DNA of 5,993 nt from Planctomycetota bacterium (GTDB lineage: Bacteria; Planctomycetota; Phycisphaerae; WQYP01). Positions 1 to 4,762 of the stretch are shown here, in pieces; positions within the stretch are counted from its first letter, which is position 1; each line of letters opens with the position of its first letter. The stretch is taken from NCBI GenBank assembly GCA_021780285.1, contig JAJXZA010000046.1:1-5993 (forward strand), in the 5' to 3' direction. A program made the position numbers and the translations under genes. The notes beneath the pieces were generated by a model. That model saw only the letters and a list, made by a program, of their open reading frames with translations. It did no database searches and was not told the DNA's origin.

Positions 1-299
1 CCGAACAAGCCATGCTTACCGCGGTCAGCATTACACGCCCCGGCGGTGCAGTGGGCCGCGTTGGCGTTCCTCATTATCCCGCGATTCCCGCATGGGAACC
101 GACTTTCTACAATAACATCACTATCAGCGGCGGCCCCGCGCCCGTGCGTGCGTACATCGCGGAACTGCTGCCTGATGTTCTCGAAGGACGCATACAACCA
201 GGTCGGGTGTTCGATCAGGTCATGGGCTTGGACAGTGTACCGGATGGCTATCGCGCCATGGATCGACGTGCGGCCATTAAAGTCATGGTGAAGCCATGA
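1..299 (+). CDS. Zn-dependent alcohol dehydrogenase, C-terminal part (5' truncated by window)
   Basis: This is the last 98 codons of a medium-chain alcohol dehydrogenase; the reading frame is open from base 3 and enters from outside the window, so the ATG at 12 is an internal Met. Full-length relatives are about 345 residues, and the part seen here covers the end of the Rossmann NAD(P)-binding domain and the return to the catalytic domain. Recognisable family stretches are ITRPGGAVGRVGVPHY, the turn ISGGPAPVRAYI, LPDVLEGRIQPGRVFD and the C-terminal YRAMDRRAAIKVMVKP. The zinc-ligand region is not in the window. Enzymes of this formaldehyde/threonine-dehydrogenase-like branch oxidise alcohols or reduce carbonyls with NAD(P)(H). 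It lies 129 bp upstream of an SDR gene on the same strand and probably belongs to the same carbonyl-conversion cluster. Family assignment is firm; the substrate is unknown. Confidence 0.9.
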   Translation, partial: EQAMLTAVSITRPGGAVGRVGVPHYPAIPAWEPTFYNNITISGGPAPVRAYIAELLPDVLEGRIQPGRVFDQVMGLDSVPDGYRAMDRRAAIKVMVKP

Positions 300-324
300 T
301 TTACCCACGTGTTTATACAGTCGC

Positions 325-356
325 CGTTGGCAACATTCAGCTTGAATGTTCCAACG
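325..356. promoter_or_regulatory. Strong dyad / hairpin upstream of the SDR gene
   Basis: The left arm is CGTTGG (325-330), one unpaired C (331), then AACATTCA (332-339). The loop is GCT (340-342). The right arm is TGAATGTT (343-350) followed by CCAACG (351-356). All 14 pairs are perfect apart from the single bulged C. No T-run follows, so it is not a classical intrinsic terminator. As DNA, the inner 19 bp is a clean hyphenated operator-like dyad; as RNA it would be a stable hairpin in the leader of the SDR transcript. A -10-like TAGAAT at 370-375 lies just downstream, but no convincing -35 pairs with it, so the promoter is unproven. Confidence 0.55.
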
Positions 357-414
357 CAACTGATGTTTATAGAATATGCCCTGTCGGGTAAAAAAACGGC
401 ATATCGGTTTTTAC

Positions 415-418
415 GGAG
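415..418 (+). promoter_or_regulatory. Ribosome binding site that sets the SDR start
   Basis: GGAG lies 10 nt before the ATG at 429. It marks that ATG as the start, in preference to the GTG at 309 that would add 40 non-family residues. An AT-rich 7-bp inverted repeat (388-394 with 408-414) directly abuts it. Confidence 0.7.
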
Positions 419-428
419 ACTCTATCTT

Positions 429-1118
429 ATGAAACAAACTGTGCTGGTTACGGGAGCGAATCGCGGGATTGGCCTGGCGATTGTCCGCCAACTTGCCGAG
501 CTGGGTAATACCGTGTGGCTTGGGGCGCGTGACCTCAAGGCCGGTGAAGATGCTGCGGCGACACTGCGTCGCAGCGGGCTTGATGTTACTGCGATTCATA
601 TAGACTTGGCGGTTGCTGGCACAATTGATGCCGCAATCCCAAACTTCGCTCAACCGGGTCGCCAGCTTGATGCGCTGGTCAATAACGCGGGCGTGTTGCA
701 CCAACAGCCGCTGCTTGAGCTAACCGACGCCCAGATTGCCGACTCTATTGCCGTGCATCTGACGGGACCACTTCGTCTCATTCGTGGAGTGCTTCCAGGA
801 ATGATCGCACGGGGCGCTGGAAGAATTGTAAACGTATCGTCCGGCTGGGGATCATTTTCCGAGGGCATGGGTGGCCCCGGCGCTTATGGTATAACGAAGG
901 CTGCACTTAACGCGCTTACCGTGCGACTGGCAAAGGAGTTGCCTCCCGAGGTCAAGGTCAACGCTATGTGCCCCGGCTGGGTACGAACCCGCATGGGTGG
1001 CGAAGGGGCCACACGCAGCCCCGATCAAGGCGCTGATACCGCCGTATGGCTTGCCACTCTGCCGAACGATGGCCCTACAGGCGGATTTTTTCGAGACCGC
1101 AAAGCTATCCAGTGGTGA
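429..1118 (+). CDS. Short-chain dehydrogenase/reductase (carbonyl reductase-like)
   Basis: A 229-residue classical SDR, a single Rossmann domain that reduces carbonyls or oxidises alcohols with NAD(P)(H), probably in the cytoplasm. Visible motifs are the cofactor loop TGANRGIG (residues 8-15), NNAG (85-88), Ser137/Ser138 before the active site, the catalytic pair Tyr153 and Lys157 in YGITK, and CPGWVRT (181-187). The C-terminus GGFFRDRKAIQW is typical of the carbonyl-reductase-like branch. Arg12 in the glycine-rich loop and Arg34 suggest NADPH preference (inference). Oddity: the fourth catalytic-tetrad position, usually Asn, is His110 (AVHLTG). The start at 429 has GGAG 10 nt upstream, and the family motifs begin right after it; the upstream in-frame extension looks non-coding. 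The cupin gene follows after 69 bp, so co-transcription is likely. Substrate unknown. Confidence 0.93.
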   Translation: MKQTVLVTGANRGIGLAIVRQLAELGNTVWLGARDLKAGEDAAATLRRSGLDVTAIHIDLAVAGTIDAAIPNFAQPGRQLDALVNNAGVLHQQPLLELTDAQIADSIAVHLTGPLRLIRGVLPGMIARGAGRIVNVSSGWGSFSEGMGGPGAYGITKAALNALTVRLAKELPPEVKVNAMCPGWVRTRMGGEGATRSPDQGADTAVWLATLPNDGPTGGFFRDRKAIQW

Positions 1119-1174
1119 GTTGAATGCCACGTCGTCGCCACATTACGCGCATAGCCTGTGAACAACATACAAGT

Positions 1175-1180
1175 AAGGAG
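1175..1180 (+). promoter_or_regulatory. Ribosome binding site that sets the cupin start
   Basis: AAGGAG lies 7 nt before the ATG at 1188. This selects that ATG over the in-frame GTG at 1158, which has no such site and would add ten residues absent from the family. Confidence 0.8.
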
Positions 1181-1187
1181 CAAAGCC

Positions 1188-1583
1188 ATGGAAATCAAAC
1201 GCATCGGTTCGCAACCATCTAACAAAGGACCTGCGGACTGGTTTACCGGTACGGTGCGCGTAGACCCTTTGTTCCAAGCGCCGCCACCAGCGCGTGTCGC
1301 GGGGGCAAGCGTTACCTTCGAACCGGGCGCTCGCACCGCATGGCATACGCACCCACTTGGACAGACGTTAATCGTTACGGCCGGCTGCGGCCGGGTGCAG
1401 CGCCAAGGCGGCCCGGTTGAACATATTTATCCTGGTGATGTCGTATGGTTTGCCCCTGGCGAAAAGCATTGGCATGGCGCGTCGCCGACCACGGCAATGA
1501 CGCACATCGCCATACAAGAACAACTTGATGGCAAGGTTGTTGATTGGCTTGAAAAGGTAAGCGACGAACAATACAAACAGTGA
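1188..1583 (+). CDS. Single-domain cupin, candidate (R)-hydroxynitrile lyase
   Basis: A 131-residue monocupin. Motif 1 carries His53, His55 and Gln59 (AWHTHPLGQT), and motif 2 carries His94 with His96 (GEKHWHG). The set His53/His55/Gln59/His94 is the metal site, at identical numbering, that I recall for the manganese-dependent cupin hydroxynitrile lyase of Granulicella tundricola, which cleaves or forms (R)-cyanohydrins such as mandelonitrile. Pocket residues Ala40, Val42 and Gln110 also fall at the same numbers. The N-terminus (MEIKRIGSQPSNKGPADWFTG) and the PGDVVWFAPGEKHWHG block look full length and intact. Many close homologues have no demonstrated lyase activity, so the physiological role may be different carbonyl chemistry or quercetinase-like oxidation. 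It follows the SDR gene by 69 bp in a probable operon, and its stop is only 36 nt from the stop of the opposing gene, with no clear terminator between. Confidence 0.85.
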   Translation: MEIKRIGSQPSNKGPADWFTGTVRVDPLFQAPPPARVAGASVTFEPGARTAWHTHPLGQTLIVTAGCGRVQRQGGPVEHIYPGDVVWFAPGEKHWHGASPTTAMTHIAIQEQLDGKVVDWLEKVSDEQYKQ

Positions 1584-1619
1584 TGCGACTCCCGCCCTAC
1601 CAGACCGCACGAGGCCGCG

Positions 1620-2192
1620 TTACGACAGCCAATCCGCATCAATGCTTTGCCGCTGCAGATCGCCCGGCAGAGCAATGCCGATTGCTTTAATAACAAGACC
1701 CGTCACCAAGATAGCCGAAAGCAGCAGAGTCCATTGAGCAGTTGAAGGTGTGGACGGCAGCACTGCTGAACTCCCTCCGGTGGACGGTGCATTGTTGGCA
1801 TTTGCGTTAGATTCTGCATCATCTGCGGTTGCTGAAGCAACAAACTGACTGACGCTTGGCACATTTTCTGCCATCCACTTTGACGTTTGAGCGTTCGGCA
1901 CATCGCTGCCGATCCACAAAATCGCCCCCCGATACAGCACAACAACAATTAAGATTGCGGCCGCAAGCGTTAATATACGATACGCTGCGCCAACACTCTG
2001 CAATCGTCGCAACGAAAGCTGCCGACTCTCGCGTACGCCGCTTCGTGCCGCTGCAATGGCCATTGCCGGCAACCCCTCCGGCGGCACATACTCGGAGCGA
2101 GCGGCCATGGCCGCGGCCAACAGCCGATGCATTCGCTTATCGGTTGCGTCGTTCGGGTCGAATGGTTCACAAATTTGGGCTTTGTCGGTCAT
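1620..2192 (-). CDS. Two-helix membrane protein, candidate anti-sigma factor
   Basis: A 190-residue protein of unrecognised family. Residues 1-70 are a charged, probably cytoplasmic segment (helix-prone RMHRLLAAAMAARSEY near 20-35). A first membrane helix spans about 71-95, a polar Ser/Ala/Asn/Thr-rich stretch about 96-152, and a second helix about 153-175 (WTLLLSAILVTGLVIKAIGIAL), with a short tail after it. With both ends cytoplasmic, the middle stretch would be periplasmic. It starts 67 bp after the stop of the ECF sigma gene on the same strand, the usual place for the cognate anti-sigma factor. However, there is no H-x3-C-x2-C zinc motif; the only Cys is Cys8. The ATG at 2192 has a weak GTGGAA upstream. 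The anti-sigma role is inferred from position and topology only. Confidence 0.72.
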   Translation of the reverse strand: MTDKAQICEPFDPNDATDKRMHRLLAAAMAARSEYVPPEGLPAMAIAAARSGVRESRQLSLRRLQSVGAAYRILTLAAAILIVVVLYRGAILWIGSDVPNAQTSKWMAENVPSVSQFVASATADDAESNANANNAPSTGGSSAVLPSTPSTAQWTLLLSAILVTGLVIKAIGIALPGDLQRQSIDADWLS

Positions 2193-2259
2193 GGTACGAT
2201 TCCACTTTATACAGCGCGCCGCAGTTTTGCCTGACGACTACTCTAAGGCGGCACGGCTT

Positions 2260-2829
2260 TCATGGCTCCAGTAATTCTGCCAATCGCCGTCTCGCCCGAA
2301 ACAGCAATGTTTTTACAGTTCCTGCAGGGCACTGCATAACCAGTGCCACCTTTTCTATCGGCCATTGCCGCCGATAAAACAATTCCACCGCCATTGCCTG
2401 CCGTGTTTCAAGGCGAGCCACTGCCCGCCATAAACGCTCATGAACTTCGCGATCGTCCAACGATGGTTGCACGCTTACGCTGGCTCTTGCGGGCAACTGA
2501 GCCGGAAGCTCTTCTGTTGGGTGACGACGGAGCCTTTTTCGCAATCGTACAATGCAGCGGCAAGCAATGGTGTAAACCCAAGTGCTTAGCTCGCTGCGGC
2601 CATCAAACCCCGGCAGTGCCCGATAAACCGCCGCAAAAACCTCTGAGGCTCCATCATCAATATCCGCCCCTTTTAACCCCAGTGATTGGCATAACCCCAG
2701 TACCAAACTCTGGTGCCGCTCTACCAGCAACGCAAACGCACCGGCATCCTGCTTGCGCAATAGCTCCACATTTGCGATGTCGCCTGCAGCGCTGGCATTG
2801 TCCTTTACCACCATTACCCTCGGCAACAT
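2260..2829 (-). CDS. ECF-type RNA polymerase sigma factor
   Basis: A 189-residue sigma-70-family factor with only regions 2 and 4, which directs RNA polymerase to a small regulon. Region 2 spans about residues 30-101 and contains the core-binding/-10 recognition block DIDDGASEVFAAVYRALPGF, then RSELSTWVYTIACR. Region 4 spans about 124-185 with a helix-turn-helix at about 158-181 (IEKVALVMQCPAGTVKTLLF) that would read the -35 element. Length is normal for the group. The start is uncertain: I chose the ATG at 2829 because GGCGGGG lies about 7 nt upstream. The ATG at 2814 is possible, and the GTG at 2850 has no ribosome site. The downstream membrane-protein gene is the likely partner, and a divergent membrane-protein gene lies across the intergenic region. 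The stimulus cannot be read from the sequence. Confidence 0.93.
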   Translation of the reverse strand: MLPRVMVVKDNASAAGDIANVELLRKQDAGAFALLVERHQSLVLGLCQSLGLKGADIDDGASEVFAAVYRALPGFDGRSELSTWVYTIACRCIVRLRKRLRRHPTEELPAQLPARASVSVQPSLDDREVHERLWRAVARLETRQAMAVELFYRRQWPIEKVALVMQCPAGTVKTLLFRARRRLAELLEP

Positions 2830-3225
2830 GTTAGTGCCCCGCCACCGCACACTGGTTTCGCTTTAACATAACTCATTCGCCAGCCAAGGGCAGCCATGGC
2901 GGCCACCACAACCACCCAACCCCCGTTTCGTCGTGCGTGCTGGTTATTTTATCTACTCGTGCGAAAACTGGCTCAAAAATTATGCCTTGCCATAATCACT
3001 TATATTTGCGGACGCATGCTACATACCCCCATGCTTTACGAACCACAAACGCCCCAATTGCGATGTTTGTGCCCCTTGCCACCTTTTATTTAGACCCAAA
3101 TCCTGAAACCTCCTGGCCGAGCGCTCGCACTAACATAACGACCTTGGCCGCCGGTAGTTGCGGGATACGGCCTGCTGATTGGGCCAAAGCGGCCAACCAA
3201 ACGTGGTGTAGGAACCTTCTAAATT
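2830..3225. other. Divergent intergenic region, about 395 bp
   Basis: No convincing gene lies here. It separates the leftward sigma gene from the rightward membrane-protein gene and must hold both promoters. I could not place convincing -35/-10 pairs on either strand. It contains the 28-bp palindrome at 3044-3071 and a weaker dyad ATTATG-N6-CATAAT at 2979-2996. Two short forward open frames (2896-3093 and 2937-3233) are probably spurious. No tRNA or riboswitch fold was recognised. Confidence 0.6.
3044..3071. promoter_or_regulatory. 28-bp imperfect palindrome, candidate operator
   Basis: Perfect outer arms CACAAAC (3044-3050) and GTTTGTG (3065-3071) share their exact centre with an inner CAATTG (3055-3060). 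In all, 11 of 14 half-site positions are symmetric. It sits about mid-way in the divergent intergenic region, as expected for a shared regulator site. A match this good has a small but real chance of arising at random. Confidence 0.35.
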
Positions 3226-3951
3226 ATGTATGACTTTCACCATCATTTTGCTCTGCACCCACCCGATGCGTTTGGCTCGGCATTTGGTTTTGGCCTCGGC
3301 ATTACCACCGCGATCCTAATCGTTGGCGGTTACCTGGTGCTTCGCTGGCAGCGCGATCGCCAGCAGTACCTGCTGGTACAGGCTGCTATAGAACGCGGTT
3401 TGAGCCGCCTGCCGGTGGCCATGCCGCTGTGGCTTGTATCTATGCGGCAGGGAGCCATGGTGCTGGCCTTGGGCATCGGCCTCATGATCGCCGGAGTGTT
3501 TGTTCATGCCTCAGCGCATGCTCCGCCGCGAGCCAAGGCTTTCCCAACATGGATTATGCCCCCACCTCCGCCTAAAGCCCCCCAGGCTGCTTCAGGCACC
3601 GAACCCGCGCCGCCACCTGTTTCACCGACAAACGCAACACCTCAGCGTCCCATGCCGGTTAATCCCGGGGGGCCGATGATTCCTCTGCGCCGACCCGGTG
3701 GCCCTTACGCCCAACACCCGGAGGGGGCCTGGCGGCACCGCCCCAATCACTGGATGCACGGCCCACACAGCGCAATGGCATGGCATGGCGAATTGATTCC
3801 GCTGATGGATCAATGGTTCCGCGCCCAACAACAGCGGACTGCTGGCATGGTGGCCGCAGCGGTCGGAATGATCCTGGCTCTTTTGGGCCTGGTGCGCATG
3901 GGCTTTGCTTTGATCGAGAAGCGCATTGCCGCCGCCTCAACAACGCCGTGA
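3226..3951 (+). CDS. DUF6249-like membrane protein with Pro/His-rich loop
   Basis: A 241-residue membrane protein with three predicted helices: about 18-40, 76-95 and 206-230. Between helices 1 and 2 is a basic stretch (RWQRDRQQYLLVQAAIERGL...) leading into RQGAMVLALGIGLMIAG. This resembles the core of DUF6249 proteins, which often sit beside ECF sigma genes. A loop of about 110 residues between helices 2 and 3 is rich in Pro, His and Trp (MPPPPPKAP at 111-119, HRPNHWMHGPHSAMAWHGE at about 171-189) and is probably periplasmic. The N-terminus carries HHH at 5-7. The start is well bounded: an in-frame TAA lies at 3220-3222, although the best ribosome-site candidate (GGA at 3211) is 12 nt away. 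It is divergent from the sigma gene and 65 bp upstream of the Met/His-rich gene. Function unknown; a metal- or envelope-sensing role is inference. Confidence 0.8.
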   Translation: MYDFHHHFALHPPDAFGSAFGFGLGITTAILIVGGYLVLRWQRDRQQYLLVQAAIERGLSRLPVAMPLWLVSMRQGAMVLALGIGLMIAGVFVHASAHAPPRAKAFPTWIMPPPPPKAPQAASGTEPAPPPVSPTNATPQRPMPVNPGGPMIPLRRPGGPYAQHPEGAWRHRPNHWMHGPHSAMAWHGELIPLMDQWFRAQQQRTAGMVAAAVGMILALLGLVRMGFALIEKRIAAASTTP

Positions 3952-3960
3952 CCTGATAGG

Positions 3961-3990
3961 TCTGCCTTGTGTTCAGGGCAGAATAATTTT
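3961..3990 (+). terminator. Weak hairpin with T-rich tail between two same-strand genes
   Basis: TCTGCC (3961-3966) pairs with GGCAGA (3977-3982), extendable by T-G and T-A pairs to 8 bp with a 6-nt loop. AATAATTTTATT follows. It lies just after the stop of the membrane-protein gene and 27 nt before the ribosome site of the next gene. It could act as a partial terminator or an attenuator that lowers readthrough into the Met/His-rich gene. The interrupted T-tract makes strong termination doubtful. Confidence 0.35.
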
Positions 3991-4005
3991 ATTCATTCTC
4001 TTTTT

Positions 4006-4010
4006 AGGAG
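4006..4010 (+). promoter_or_regulatory. Ribosome binding site that sets the Met/His-rich protein start
   Basis: AGGAG lies 6 nt before the ATG at 4017, in an AT-rich leader. This selects that ATG over the in-frame TTG at 4011, which would leave no spacing. Confidence 0.85.
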
Positions 4011-4016
4011 TTGCTT

Positions 4017-4661
4017 ATGAAAAGCCAAACTCAGTCTTCCAAGCACGCCTTACGAGCCTCTTTTGCATGGCTCACGGCTCTTGCTCTGGTAGCAGCAGCT
4101 GTACCGGTAGCGCTAGCCGCGGACAACCCGCAAGCAGCGCCGGCGGTGCCCACCAGCGTTATTCAAGCAGACGCTGCGACGGCCGCCCCCAACCCACCGC
4201 CACCGCCGCCGCCGCCAGCCGATAAGCATCACGGCCCACACGCGCCATGGCACCTTCCTATGATGGGAGGTTCAGGTTGCCCGTGGCATCATCACATGAT
4301 GCCGGGCCGGCATGGTCCGCATGGCAGCCCCATGATGCGCGGGCACAAGCCAGGTCCAATCGGTGGGCCAATGGGCGGCGGCATGATGATGCAAATGGTG
4401 CAGATGCGAATGCAGATGATGCAACTGCAAATGCAGGTCATGGAACTACAAATGCAAATGATGCAAATGCAGAACATGATGGGAATGCACCCGCCAATGA
4501 GCATGATGCACCATGGCTGGATGCGTCATGGATGGATGAACCATCATGACCGGGATAACTGGCCTGGTCACCACGGCAAGCATCACAAACACAATGCTGA
4601 CCACCACGGCAAGCACGATCACGACAACGATCAAGACACCGCAGCGCCGGCCGGTCATTAA
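4017..4661 (+). CDS. Secreted Met/His-rich protein, candidate metal binder
   Basis: A 214-residue protein with a clear Sec signal peptide: basic N-terminus, hydrophobic core about 17-34 and a predicted cut after VALA at 34. Then follow an Ala/Pro linker with eight consecutive Pro (60-67), a His/Met/Gly block (70-122) holding the only Cys in CPWHHHMM (88-95), and a Met/Gln segment of five heptads (123-157). An MSMMHHGWMRHGWMNHH stretch comes next, and then a Lys/His/Asp tail with HHGKH twice (185-189, 196-200). By my count there are 27 His in all, and 20 Met within residues 123-164. Such composition is typical of periplasmic copper or nickel/zinc binding proteins, but I recognise no named family. 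It follows the Pro/His-loop membrane-protein gene on the same strand, and both contain HGPH. An alternative role is a structural, surface or nucleating protein. Confidence 0.85.
   Translation: MKSQTQSSKHALRASFAWLTALALVAAAVPVALAADNPQAAPAVPTSVIQADAATAAPNPPPPPPPPADKHHGPHAPWHLPMMGGSGCPWHHHMMPGRHGPHGSPMMRGHKPGPIGGPMGGGMMMQMVQMRMQMMQLQMQVMELQMQMMQMQNMMGMHPPMSMMHHGWMRHGWMNHHDRDNWPGHHGKHHKHNADHHGKHDHDNDQDTAAPAGH
4383..4487 (+). repeat. Five tandem 21-bp units encoding Met/Gln heptads
   Basis: Units start at 4383, 4404, 4425, 4446 and 4467 and encode MMMQMVQ, MRMQMMQ, LQMQVME, LQMQMMQ and MQNMMGM. The core consensus is (M/L)QMQ(M/V)M(Q/E). The DNA is built from ATGCAAATG-like words with synonymous drift (CAA/CAG), which points to old tandem duplication held by selection on the protein. 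The last unit is the most diverged. Confidence 0.75.
4569..4615 (+). repeat. Direct repeat in the His-rich tail
   Basis: CACCACGGCAAGCA occurs identically at 4569-4582 and 4602-4615. The 33-nt spacing is eleven codons, so the unit is an 11-residue repeat beginning HHGKH. The second copy diverges into an Asp-rich end. Confidence 0.65.
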
Positions 4662-4689
4662 TTAAGTCATCTCGTGTGCGTAAATAGCG

Positions 4690-4724
4690 GCGCCCCGAAG
4701 TCATTATGCTTCGGGGCGCTTTTT
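4690..4724 (+). terminator. Intrinsic terminator after the Met/His-rich gene
   Basis: GCGCCCCGAAG (4690-4700) pairs perfectly with CTTCGGGGCGC (4709-4719) around an 8-nt loop, followed by five T (4720-4724). It begins 28 nt past the stop codon. On the minus strand the hairpin is not followed by a T-run, so it serves mainly the rightward transcript, although it lies between two convergent genes. Confidence 0.93.
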
Positions 4725-4762
4725 ATGCTTGTCAACAGTTTGCTCTTTCGCCCGGCCACACA

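Noticed and set aside
326..347. Possible sigma-54 promoter around TTGGCA...TTGAA
   Set aside because: The GG and GC elements are not at the required spacing, and the second element lacks the invariant GC.
388..414. GTAAAAA/TTTTTAC inverted repeat next to the SDR ribosome site
   Set aside because: A 7-bp A/T stem with a 13-nt loop is too weak to claim as a regulatory structure.
2343..2834. 163-codon forward open frame opposite the sigma gene
   Set aside because: It is a shadow of the sigma gene, which has clear family motifs; the forward translation is Pro/Leu/Arg-rich noise.
2979..2996. ATTATG-N6-CATAAT dyad
   Set aside because: Six-base arms with a variable spacer are expected several times by chance in a window this size.
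2896..3093. 65-codon forward open frame with AAGGG 5 nt before its ATG
   Set aside because: Composition is odd (Cys and Pro scattered, no domain), it overlaps another open frame at 2937-3233, and it occupies the divergent promoter region. A chance Shine-Dalgarno match is not enough.
3118..3127. CGAGCGCTCG perfect palindrome
   Set aside because: Ten-base palindromes occur by chance a few times in 6 kb, and nothing else marks this one.
4247..4549. 100-codon forward open frame rich in Asn/Ala/Asp within the Met/His-rich gene
   Set aside because: It arises from the ATGCAAATG-like repeats read one frame over; no start signal and no signal peptide.
4446..4658. Minus-strand open frame with a hydrophobic Val/Ile stretch, like a membrane peptide
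   Set aside because: His and Asp codons read in antisense give Val, Met and Ile, so the hydrophobic look is an artefact of the His-rich tail.
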